From NCBI GenBank assembly GCA_016213785.1, contig JACQZQ010000053.1, positions 215,466 to 279,465 on the forward strand: a stretch of 64,000 bases of DNA, given 5' to 3'. The translations under genes were made by a program, and so were the position numbers. The DNA is from Acidobacteriota bacterium (lineage in GTDB: Bacteria; Acidobacteriota; Blastocatellia; Chloracidobacteriales; JADJPF01). The notes below the pieces were generated by a model. The model worked only from the letters and a program-made list of their open reading frames with translations. It had not been told where the DNA came from and ran no database searches. Each line of letters opens with the position of its first letter. Position 1 is the first letter of the stretch. Positions 26,740 to 34,890 of the stretch are shown piece by piece.

Positions 26740-28550
26740 TGGTTGAATGTCAAAGATATAAGCATGATGTATTGGTTATAGGAGCAGGTGGAGCAGGACT
26801 GCGTGCTGCTATTGAAGCAGCTAATGCTGGTGTTTCAGTAGGGCTTATTTGTAAATCGCTACTTGGCAAAGCTCATACCGTAATGGCAGAAGGTGGGGTT
26901 GCTGCTGCTTTGGCTAATGTAGATGATCGTGATAGTTGGAAAGTGCATTTTGCAGATACTATGCGAGGCGGCCAATATGTTAATAATTGGCGAATGGCTG
27001 AAATTCATGCTAAAGAAGCTCCTGATAGGGTTCGTGAATTAGAAGCTTGGGGAGCAGTTTTTGACCGCACTAAAGATGGAAAAATTTTACAAAGAAACTT
27101 TGGTGGTCATAAATATCCTAGGCTTGCTCACGTAGGTGATCGCACTGGACTAGAAATAATTCGTACTCTTCAAGACCATGCTATTTATTTAGGCATTGAT
27201 GTACACATGGAGTTTACCACTGTTAGTTTACTTAAAGATGGTCAAAGGGTTATAGGGGTTTTTGGTTATGATAGGGAAAGGGGCCGCTTTAAGCTTTTTC
27301 AAGCTAAGGCTGTTGTGTTTGCTACTGGGGGTATAGGAAAAGCTTATAGAATTACTAGTAATAGCTGGGAATCTACAGGTGATGGACATGCGCTTGCTTA
27401 TCAAGCAGGTGCAGAGCTTATAGATATGGAATTTGTCCAATTTCACCCTACTGGAATGGTCTGGCCTCCTAGTGTTCAAGGGATTTTAGTTACCGAAGGG
27501 GTTCGTGGTGAAGGAGGGATATTACGTAATAGAGAAGGAAAGCGTTTTATGTTTGATGACATCCCAGATATTTATAAAAATCAAACTGCTGATAATGAAG
27601 AAGAAGGATGGCGCTATACTCAAGGAGATAAAAACGCTCGCCGACCCCCTGAGCTACTTACTAGAGATCACGTAGCTAGATGTATTGTTAGAGAAATTAA
27701 AGAGGGTAGAGGTAGTCCACATGGTGGAGTATTTCTAGATATAGCTTGGATTAAAGAAAGAATTCCAAATTCAGCAGAGCATATTAAGCGAAAACTTCCT
27801 AGTATGTATCATCAATTTAAGCAATTAGCTGACATTGATATTACTAAAGAAGCTATGGAAATAGGGCCAACAACCCATTATATAATGGGGGGGATTCGTG
27901 TTAATGCTGACACTCAAATGTCTACGTTGCCTGGTTTTTTTGCTGCTGGAGAATGTGCTGCTGGAATTAATGGAGCTAATCGTTTAGGAGGAAATTCTTT
28001 ATCTGACATAATAGTTTTTGGTAAACGTGCTGGTGAATATGCAGCAAAATTTGCTAAGGAAGCAGGAGAGGGAACTATTGATGAAAAAGAAGTAGATGAT
28101 ATAGCTAAACGAGTACTTGAACCCTTTGATCGTAGTAGCGGCGAAAACCCGTTTCAGATTCAGCGTGACCTTCAAGTAGCTATGCAAGACCTAGTTGGTA
28201 TTGTTAGAACCCAAAAGGAAATGCTTACAGCTTTAGAGAAAATAGAAGAATTAAAAGAACGAACTAAAAAAATAAGTATTACTGGAAATCGTGAATATAA
28301 TCCTTCTTGGCATACAACCTTAGACCTAAATAATTTACTTATAGTTTCTGAAGCTATTACTCGCTCAGCCCTAGAGCGTAAGGAGAGCCGAGGCGGTCAT
28401 TTTAGAGATGATTACCCTAAAAAAGATGAAGTTTTTAGTAAGTGTAATATCGTTTCTAGCAAAGGCTTTGATGGAAAAATGCAGATTGTAAATGTACCAA
28501 TCCCAGAAATGCCACCAGAACTTAAACAAGTTATAGAGGAGAATAAATAA
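26739..28550 (+). CDS. sdhA: Succinate dehydrogenase flavoprotein subunit
   Basis: This 603-residue protein is SdhA/FrdA. I start it at the ATG overlapping the sdhC stop. FAD binding is VLVIGAGGAGLRAAIEA; the flavin-linking region is KALLGKAHTVMAEGG-like (SLLGKAHTVMAEGGVAAA); substrate and catalytic segments are QFHPTG and GEGGILRNREGKRFM, and HYIMGGIRVN. It oxidises succinate to fumarate and passes electrons to SdhB on the cytosolic side of the inner membrane. Direction (succinate oxidation or fumarate reduction) is not fixed by sequence; with an aerobic complex I nearby, the former is more likely. Confidence 0.96.
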   Translation: MVECQRYKHDVLVIGAGGAGLRAAIEAANAGVSVGLICKSLLGKAHTVMAEGGVAAALANVDDRDSWKVHFADTMRGGQYVNNWRMAEIHAKEAPDRVRELEAWGAVFDRTKDGKILQRNFGGHKYPRLAHVGDRTGLEIIRTLQDHAIYLGIDVHMEFTTVSLLKDGQRVIGVFGYDRERGRFKLFQAKAVVFATGGIGKAYRITSNSWESTGDGHALAYQAGAELIDMEFVQFHPTGMVWPPSVQGILVTEGVRGEGGILRNREGKRFMFDDIPDIYKNQTADNEEEGWRYTQGDKNARRPPELLTRDHVARCIVREIKEGRGSPHGGVFLDIAWIKERIPNSAEHIKRKLPSMYHQFKQLADIDITKEAMEIGPTTHYIMGGIRVNADTQMSTLPGFFAAGECAAGINGANRLGGNSLSDIIVFGKRAGEYAAKFAKEAGEGTIDEKEVDDIAKRVLEPFDRSSGENPFQIQRDLQVAMQDLVGIVRTQKEMLTALEKIEELKERTKKISITGNREYNPSWHTTLDLNNLLIVSEAITRSALERKESRGGHFRDDYPKKDEVFSKCNIVSSKGFDGKMQIVNVPIPEMPPELKQVIEENK

Positions 28551-29296
28551 TGGCAACAGCAACCTTTAGGATTTGGAGAGGTAATAAAGAAGGTGGAAAA
28601 TTTCAAGATTATACAACAGAAGTTTCTGAGGGGATGGTAGTTCTAGATGCTGTACTAAGAATTCAGGCTGAGAAGGCTAATGATTTAGCAGTACGCTGGA
28701 ATTGCAAGGCTGGTAAATGCGGTTCATGCTCAGCCGAAATTAATGGTATTCCTAAATTAATGTGTATGACTCGTTTAAGCGAGTTATCTTTAGATCTGCC
28801 TGTTATTATTGAGCCTATGCAAAGCTTTCCTTCTATTAAAGATCTAGTTACAGATGTTTCTTGGAATTTTGAAGTAAAGAAAAAAATTAAAAAATTTAGC
28901 CCTAGGAAAGCAGATGCATCTGATGGTACTTGGAGAATGGCTCAAAACGATGTAAATAGAGTACAAGAATTTAGAAAATGCATAGAATGTTTTTTATGCC
29001 AAAATGTCTGTCATGTTTTGCGCGATCACCATCTTCATAATGAATTTATTGGCCCTAGATTTTTTGTCTATAGCGCTAATTTAGAAATGAATCCTCTAGA
29101 TACTCAAGATAGACTTGAACAACTCAAAGATACTCAAGGAATAGGCTATTGTAATATTACTAAATGTTGTACTAAAGTTTGCCCTGAAAGCATAACAATT
29201 ACAGATAATGCAATAATTCCACTTAAAGAAAGAGTTGCAGATGAGTTTTATGATCCACTTAAAAAACTTATTCGCCTCTTTAGAAAGAAAAAGTAG
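28550..29296 (+). CDS. sdhB: Succinate dehydrogenase iron-sulfur subunit
   Basis: This 248-residue protein has the three cluster motifs in order: [2Fe-2S] CKAGKCGSCSAEINGIPKLMC, represented by CKAGKCGSC then C; [4Fe-4S] CIECFLCQNVCH; and [3Fe-4S] CNITKCCTKVCPESI. It carries electrons from the flavin of SdhA to the membrane subunit. Its ATG overlaps the sdhA stop by one base, so the operon is translationally coupled at both junctions. A basic tail ends the protein (LFRKKK). Confidence 0.96.
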   Translation: MATATFRIWRGNKEGGKFQDYTTEVSEGMVVLDAVLRIQAEKANDLAVRWNCKAGKCGSCSAEINGIPKLMCMTRLSELSLDLPVIIEPMQSFPSIKDLVTDVSWNFEVKKKIKKFSPRKADASDGTWRMAQNDVNRVQEFRKCIECFLCQNVCHVLRDHHLHNEFIGPRFFVYSANLEMNPLDTQDRLEQLKDTQGIGYCNITKCCTKVCPESITITDNAIIPLKERVADEFYDPLKKLIRLFRKKK

Positions 29297-29342
29297 AAAA
29301 CTAAAATAAATTTATTAAAATTTTTAAGGAAGTTGGTAAAAG

Positions 29343-29837
29343 ATGTTTGAGCTTAAATTAATTGACAAAGAAGCAATTCCTAGGTCTTTAGAGAAGGCTG
29401 AACGCTATAGACTCCTTAATGAACCCGGACAAGCAGAAAGTATTTGCCTAGATATTCTGCAAGTTGATCCAACAAACCAACAAGCGCTTATTATTCAACT
29501 ACTAGCTATAACTGACCAATTTGATGAGAAATTAAATATAAATCAAGCAAGACAAATACTTCCACACCTTGATGACGAATATAATAGATTTTACTATGCT
29601 GGAATTATTTCTGAACGTAGAGCTATAGCAGTACTTAAAAAAGGAAACCCAGGTTCTAAAGCTACTGCATATGATTCTTTAGTTGAAGCTATGAATTGGT
29701 ATGAAAAAGCCCAACTGATTCATCCTATTGGAAATGAAGATGCTGCTTTACGCTGGAATACTTGTGCTCGAATTATTAACCATAATCCAGACTTAATACC
29801 AAAACCTGAAGAGCGCTATGAATTGCCTTTAGAATAA
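29343..29837 (+). CDS. TPR-like helical repeat protein
   Basis: This 164-residue protein lacks signal peptide and membrane segments. Helical repeats resembling tetratricopeptides are visible at about 14-50 (AERYRLLNEPGQAESICLDI) and 105-145 (EAMNWYEKAQLIHP). It lies 46 bases after sdhB in the same direction, with AAGGA upstream, and ends before a strong terminator, so it is probably the last gene of the sdh operon. Function unknown; a role in assembly or interaction with the dehydrogenase is only conjecture. Confidence 0.65.
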   Translation: MFELKLIDKEAIPRSLEKAERYRLLNEPGQAESICLDILQVDPTNQQALIIQLLAITDQFDEKLNINQARQILPHLDDEYNRFYYAGIISERRAIAVLKKGNPGSKATAYDSLVEAMNWYEKAQLIHPIGNEDAALRWNTCARIINHNPDLIPKPEERYELPLE

Positions 29838-29858
29838 AGGTTTTTAACTTTATAAAGA

Positions 29859-29893
29859 AAAGCAGGATAAATTTAAGTGGTTTATCCTGCTTT
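29859..29893. terminator. Terminator at end of the sdh operon
   Basis: A perfect 13-bp stem (arms 29859-29871 and 29881-29893) with a nine-base loop is followed by TCTTTT on the plus strand. It separates the TPR gene from the convergent LysM gene and may serve both. Confidence 0.8.
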
Positions 29894-29922
29894 CTTTTAA
29901 GTATTAAATTTTTCTTTATAAA

Positions 29923-30852
29923 TTAAACTCTTACATATTGTCCAGCACCAGCGCGGCCTGGAACACCTTCAAGCTTAAATTGGCTTGGACGAGCATCCCC
30001 ATAACGACCAATATGAACGTGTGGCCCACCTGTAGCAGTATTTGGGCCATGTCTAATTACTTCGTAACCATTACTTAAGATACCACTAGATTTTAAGCGA
30101 GAAAATACCTCTGCATCAGATACTCCTTGGACGTGTAAATCAACTGCACGGTGGGCTAAATGTAGACTTGTACGGCTACCACCTTTAGGAACAAAGTCAC
30201 GATCTCCGCTAGTAACAGTAATATTACGACCAAAGAAGTCAGCTATTTGTTCTAACTTACCACGTAAAACAGGGTCAGAGACTCTTTTACCATTATAGCT
30301 TATGCTTCCATTTCCATTAGTATCAGGTTTAGTATCAGGTCTAGATGGACGGCTAGGGCGGCCTTCATTACTAGAAATAGCATCACGGGAAAATGCTGCT
30401 CTAGATTGTGGGCCATAAATTCCATCTGCTTCAATACCGCGACTTTTTTGAAATGCTTTTAATGCAGCTTCAGTACGTGGGCCAAAATCGCCATCTATTT
30501 GACCAGGGTTAAAGCCTTTATCAGCTAAGGCTCTTTGGAGTTGGCTAACGGCTGGGCCTTTGCTACCTTCTCTTAAAATTCCTGACTGTGGTGGGCGATC
30601 ATCAGGTGTAGAGCTTTTTCTTACGCTTAGCCCATCAAAGCTACCAGTAGAACTACCATTAGGAATGCTTATTTGTTGGCCTACAAAAATTTTATTTGGA
30701 TCGCTTATTTGAGGATTAGCTTTTATTAAATTATTAAGCCCAACGCCTTTTTCTTTGGCTATTGTAGATAATGTATCTCCAGACTTTACATTGTAGGAAT
30801 TACTATTTGAATTTATAGGACTAACACTATTATTATCAACACCTTTGATCAT
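29923..30852 (-). CDS. LysM / peptidoglycan-binding / M15-like peptidase protein
   Basis: This 309-residue protein has LysM at about 19-65 (YNVKSGDTLSTIAKEKGV), a PG_binding_1 domain at about 95-155 (VSQLQRALADKGFNPGQIDG, then FGPRTEAALKAFQ) and a C-terminal domain with HLAHRAVDLH and PHVHIG. The latter spacing of His, Asp and His-x-His resembles the M15/DD-carboxypeptidase-type zinc fold. It should bind and perhaps cut cell-wall peptide. It has no visible signal peptide, so either it is exported by another route, is released by lysis, or acts on foreign walls. A Ser/Pro/Asp-rich linker (155-185) joins the domains. Confidence 0.82.
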   Translation of the reverse strand: MIKGVDNNSVSPINSNSNSYNVKSGDTLSTIAKEKGVGLNNLIKANPQISDPNKIFVGQQISIPNGSSTGSFDGLSVRKSSTPDDRPPQSGILREGSKGPAVSQLQRALADKGFNPGQIDGDFGPRTEAALKAFQKSRGIEADGIYGPQSRAAFSRDAISSNEGRPSRPSRPDTKPDTNGNGSISYNGKRVSDPVLRGKLEQIADFFGRNITVTSGDRDFVPKGGSRTSLHLAHRAVDLHVQGVSDAEVFSRLKSSGILSNGYEVIRHGPNTATGGPHVHIGRYGDARPSQFKLEGVPGRAGAGQYVRV

Positions 30853-30945
30853 AATTCCCCCGAGAAATAGATTTGAAATATTAAGATTAAGTTTTCTTAT
30901 TTTATCGGGGGAGCTTTGAGTAAAGTTGTGTTAGAAGCAAATGTT

Positions 30946-32205
30946 TTATTCCATTAAAATAAGCTTATCTCCGCTAATATAGCCAATAAGTCCATCTTTG
31001 AGAAAGCTTAGTGGGCCAGACTCATTCCCGACTTTTAATTTTAAGAATCGTTTTCCTTCACTATTAAAAGCCATTAAAAATTCATTATCCAATAAATAAA
31101 TATTGCCATTTACATCAACAATTGGTTGGTGTCTAAGCAGTAGACCTATAGCTTCAATCTCTTGTTCCCAAACTACTTTGCCATTAGCTTGCAAACGAGC
31201 AACATGGCTTTCAGAAAAAGCAATCCATTCTCCATTAAGATACTCAGAAAATATTGCAGGTCTAGAATATCTGCCATAAAGTTCACCCCTAGGGCTATAA
31301 ATTGCGGAAAATTCTTCATTAAAAGAACCTAGGGCAGAAAATTGTCTAGAATTAATTACTGGAATTAGGTCAGCATCTTTAAGCCCTGTATCCCAAAGTA
31401 TTTTGCCATCTAGTTGAACTCTACAAATACCAAGTTCAGCATAACCAGTAATTAAAAATGTATTATCCTCAAACATTGCTACAGGACGAATATCATAACC
31501 AAATACCCCTAAATCTCTTACATAATCATTACCAAATAAATAAGCTGAACCTTGAGTAGAGGTTAAAATTAATTCACCTGTATAAGTAATATTAGGCGAA
31601 AGACCTGAATCATCAGGAGATAATTCTCCTATACTAATTTGGCAAAATATTTCGCCTTTATCATCAAATATTAATATTGCATTACGTAATACAACTAGAG
31701 TCCGATTATTAGATAGAGCAACAGGAATTGAGTGATAGATATAGCGATCATCAAATTCATCTTCATCAATATTATCGCGAAAAATCTTAGAAACATGTTT
31801 ATCTTCAAAATCGCGGTCATCTTCAAGATCGTCATCGTCCTCATCGTCCTCATCGTCCTCATCCTCATCGTCATTGTCTTCAATGTCTTGGTCTTCAATA
31901 TCCTCATCATCTTCAAAGTCATCTTCGATGATGTTAAAGGGTGCTAGAGGAACTGACCAAAGAATTTCACCTTCTATAGTTAAAGCTGAAAGAGAACCAT
32001 TACAAATTGTCCTAAGAGTCCCATCTTCTGAAACTACTACGCCACGAATTAAAGAGTTAAGAGAATTTCCATCAAAAGGTAGGGTTATTTTTTTTATTAC
32101 TTTACCTTTACTTGGGCCTGTAATGGTAGATAGTGCGCTATTAGCACGGTTTCCACCAGTTCTAGGCCAAATACTGTTTGCTAAAGAAAATAGTTTTTCT
32201 GTCAT
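30946..32205 (-). CDS. Beta-propeller-like protein with a long acidic low-complexity insert
   Basis: This 419-residue protein shows repeated strands of a PQQ/quinoprotein-like propeller (LTIEGEILWSVPL, VQLDGKILWDTGL, LQANGKVVWEQEI, with Trp-containing turns). Between residues 94 and 152 lies a stretch of almost only Asp and Glu. There is no signal peptide. The acidic run is encoded partly by a 9-bp tandem repeat. I do not recognise a named family; the propeller call rests on repeat pattern. It is divergent from the P1 peptidase gene. Confidence 0.65.
   Translation of the reverse strand: MTEKLFSLANSIWPRTGGNRANSALSTITGPSKGKVIKKITLPFDGNSLNSLIRGVVVSEDGTLRTICNGSLSALTIEGEILWSVPLAPFNIIEDDFEDDEDIEDQDIEDNDDEDEDDEDDEDDDDLEDDRDFEDKHVSKIFRDNIDEDEFDDRYIYHSIPVALSNNRTLVVLRNAILIFDDKGEIFCQISIGELSPDDSGLSPNITYTGELILTSTQGSAYLFGNDYVRDLGVFGYDIRPVAMFEDNTFLITGYAELGICRVQLDGKILWDTGLKDADLIPVINSRQFSALGSFNEEFSAIYSPRGELYGRYSRPAIFSEYLNGEWIAFSESHVARLQANGKVVWEQEIEAIGLLLRHQPIVDVNGNIYLLDNEFLMAFNSEGKRFLKLKVGNESGPLSFLKDGLIGYISGDKLILME
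31832..31858. repeat. Tandem 9-bp repeat inside the acidic region
   Basis: Three perfect tandem copies of TCATCGTCC on the plus strand, followed by degenerate copies to about 31875. They encode Asp/Glu on the minus strand and can vary in number by slippage. Confidence 0.85.
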
Positions 32206-32331
32206 AAACTTTAATAGATTTTTAGAGATTATTTTTAAGTTTTTAAGTTTGGATTTAAGGCTAAAAAATATAAGTCAAATCTATCGCAAAAAGTTCTTCT
32301 TTTCTACGCCTGTCGGTGGTAAATTGTCAAT

Positions 32332-33300
32332 ATGGTTGGCTATCTTACAGATATTCCAGGAATTAAAGTAGGACATTTTACTAGCAACTCTCGCCCCACA
32401 GGTTGCACGGTTGTTCTTGTGGAAAAAGGCGCTATAGCTGGTGTAGATGTGCGTGGAGGCGCACCAGGCACAAAAGAAACCGATCTACTTAATCCTATAA
32501 ATACAGTTCAAATGGTTCATGGGATTGTACTTTCCGGTGGTAGCGCTTTTGGTTTAGATACTGCTAGTGGTGTAATGCGTTATTTAGAAGAAAAAGACAT
32601 TGGGTTTGATACTAAAGTAGCTTATGTTCCTATTGTCCCAGCCGCAGTAATTTTTGATTTACAACTTGGAGATAGCAAAATACGGCCTACGGCTGAAGAT
32701 GGCTATCAAGCAGCAAAAATAGCTAAACTGGGTGCTTTTGCTCTAGGTAGTGTTGGAGCAGGCGCAGGAGCCACAGTAGGAAAACTTTTTGGTGCAGAAC
32801 ATTCAACTCGTGGAGGCTTAGGAACTGCAAGCATTAGATTAGATGATTTAATAATAGCTGCTTTAGTTGTGGTTAATGCTGCTGGCGATATTATTGATCC
32901 TCAAACGGGTTCTTGTATTGCGGGCGCTCGTTCAAAAGAAGGCGATACTTTGCTTGATTCAATGGCAGCCTTAAAAGCTGGTCGTCGCCCTAGTGTTTTT
33001 GCAGCACAAAACACTACTTTAGCCATAGTAGCTACAAATGCTAAGTTAACTAAACCTAAAGTTACAAAATTAGCTTCAATGGCTCATGATGGACTTTCAC
33101 GAACTATTAACCCAGTCCATACTCCTTTAGATGGAGATACTATTTTTGCTCTATCTACAGGTGATTATCCTCACTATGTTGATATGACTACTCTAGGGGC
33201 ACTGGCCGCCGATGTAGTTGCAAGTGCAGTCTTAAACGCTATTCAAAGGGCTACTGCTTATGAGTCAATACCTGCGGCTGCGGATTTATTTAAGATATGA
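32332..33300 (+). CDS. P1 family peptidase (DmpA/BapA-like aminopeptidase)
   Basis: This 322-residue protein is of the self-processing Ntn-type P1 family. Motifs: IKVGHFTSNSRPTGCTVV near the N-terminus, GVDVRGGAPGTKETD, HGIVLSGGSAFGLDTASGVM, and GSVGAGAGATVGKLFG followed by GGLGTAS. Members cleave N-terminal residues or beta-peptides; autocatalytic cleavage creates an N-terminal nucleophile in the C-terminal chain. The exact cleavage site is not certain here. The protein is cytosolic. It overlaps the next gene, pabB, by four bases (ATGA), so the two are translationally coupled. Confidence 0.88.
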   Translation: MVGYLTDIPGIKVGHFTSNSRPTGCTVVLVEKGAIAGVDVRGGAPGTKETDLLNPINTVQMVHGIVLSGGSAFGLDTASGVMRYLEEKDIGFDTKVAYVPIVPAAVIFDLQLGDSKIRPTAEDGYQAAKIAKLGAFALGSVGAGAGATVGKLFGAEHSTRGGLGTASIRLDDLIIAALVVVNAAGDIIDPQTGSCIAGARSKEGDTLLDSMAALKAGRRPSVFAAQNTTLAIVATNAKLTKPKVTKLASMAHDGLSRTINPVHTPLDGDTIFALSTGDYPHYVDMTTLGALAADVVASAVLNAIQRATAYESIPAAADLFKI

Positions 33301-34727
33301 TCTCTAGTGTTGCTCATTGCACGCTAAATCTTGGCCTAGAAGAAATTCTAGCTTTTATCTTACAACTTCCTTCTGTTAACTATCCTTGTCTACTTGATAG
33401 CTGTAATTATCAAGATTATGGTCTTTACAAAGGGCGATATTTAATTGCTGCTTATAGACCTGAAACTTCTTTACAAATTGTTGATAATAATAGCTATCTA
33501 CTTTCCTCAAGAGAAGAAAAAATTATTAATGGTAATGCAATGGCTTTTCTCGATGAGGTTTTAGATGATTGGAAAGCTAATAACGGCATTTTAGAAGAAT
33601 ATTTGCCAGATGATTTACCTTGTATAAATGGTGCTGCAATTGGTCTTTTTTCCTATGATCTTGGTAGGTATTTTGAAAATATCCCTAAAATCTCTAAAAT
33701 AAACCATTTTGTGCCAGATTTATTTTTATCTTTTTACTCAGTTTTAATTATTTATGATTATCTTCAAAATAAAGCAACATTAATTACTTGTAGCAAAAAG
33801 ACTAATCAAGCAAGCTTGCGCCTTAAAGCTGTATTAGCTGAACTTGAACAAAAAAAATCTACTCCAAAGCTAAAAACAAATAATCAAAACTTAAAAAGCT
33901 ATCGCTATAAATCCACTTTTACTAAAGAATCTTACATAAGCGCAGTAGAAAGGATAAAAGCTTATATAAAAGCAGGTGATATTTATCAAGCAAACCTAAC
34001 TCAACAATTTCAGTTTGATTTAACATCTGTTGATGCTAGTGAGATTTTCTTAAAAATCCGTGAAAATTTTCCAGTCCCATTTGCTTGTTACTTAAAAACC
34101 CCCTCTTGGTCAGTTGTAAGCGCCTCACCAGAATGTTTTCTTAAACAACAAAAACAAAATATTGCAGCCTTTCCTATTAAAGGCACAAGACCAAGAGGTT
34201 TTGATGATCAGTCTGATAACCAATTAGCAAAAGAGTTGATTAATAGTGAAAAAGATATAGCAGAAAACATTATGATTGTTGACTTACTCCGTAACGACCT
34301 AGGTAGGGTTTCAGAGATAGGTTCAATTGATGCAAGTAAAATTTTATCTTTGCAAACTCTTCCAACTTTATTTCATTTAGTTTCAAAGGTTAGCGGAAGA
34401 CTGTGCAAAGAAATAAAACTAAGTGATTTACTTAGAGCAACATTTCCATGTGGTTCAATTACAGGGGCACCAAAACTAAGGGCAATGGAAATATTAGAAG
34501 AAATTGAACCAACTAGACGAGGACTTTCTATGGGTGCAATTGGTTGGGTTGGTTATAATGGGGATTTAGAGCTAAATGTAGCTATTCGCACACTTTTTAT
34601 AGAAAATAACATAGGCTATTTCAATGTTGGAGGTGGAATAACGGCTGATTCTGACCCATTAGCCGAGTATCAAGAATCTTTAGTTAAAGCCCAAGCTATG
34701 TTTCAAGCCATTGGACTAGAACTTTAG
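33297..34727 (+). CDS. pabB: Aminodeoxychorismate synthase component I
   Basis: This 476-residue chorismate-binding enzyme has AGDIYQANLTQQF, FPIKGTRPRG, IVDLLRNDLGRVSE and FPCGSITGAPKLRAMEIL. The PIKGT lysine is characteristic of PabB, where anthranilate synthase (TrpE) has alanine, so PabB is preferred. It makes 4-amino-4-deoxychorismate for p-aminobenzoate and folate. It overlaps the P1 peptidase gene and neither pabA nor pabC follows; an amidotransferase subunit must come from elsewhere. The N-terminus is the usual divergent half. Confidence 0.9.
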   Translation: MISSVAHCTLNLGLEEILAFILQLPSVNYPCLLDSCNYQDYGLYKGRYLIAAYRPETSLQIVDNNSYLLSSREEKIINGNAMAFLDEVLDDWKANNGILEEYLPDDLPCINGAAIGLFSYDLGRYFENIPKISKINHFVPDLFLSFYSVLIIYDYLQNKATLITCSKKTNQASLRLKAVLAELEQKKSTPKLKTNNQNLKSYRYKSTFTKESYISAVERIKAYIKAGDIYQANLTQQFQFDLTSVDASEIFLKIRENFPVPFACYLKTPSWSVVSASPECFLKQQKQNIAAFPIKGTRPRGFDDQSDNQLAKELINSEKDIAENIMIVDLLRNDLGRVSEIGSIDASKILSLQTLPTLFHLVSKVSGRLCKEIKLSDLLRATFPCGSITGAPKLRAMEILEEIEPTRRGLSMGAIGWVGYNGDLELNVAIRTLFIENNIGYFNVGGGITADSDPLAEYQESLVKAQAMFQAIGLEL

Positions 34728-34890
34728 AAGAAATTTGTTCTAGAAAAATTATTTTAAAAACGCTATTTTATAAAACTTAAATGTTCTTAAAATAACATTT
34801 TAAGAATCTAAAAATTTTTTAATGATAAAAATTTGATTATTTCTCTTATAGCTTTTAATTTATTTAGGTTTAGTTTTGTGGGAGAAAGCT

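Noticed and set aside
31732..32371. Plus-strand ORFs opposite the acidic protein
   Set aside because: Ser- and Ile-rich shadows of the Asp/Glu repeat; the antisense strand of GAT/GAA repeats is always open.
33297..34727. Anthranilate synthase (trpE) as identity of the chorismate enzyme
   Set aside because: The PIKGT lysine is the PabB type; TrpE has alanine at this position, and no trp genes are near.
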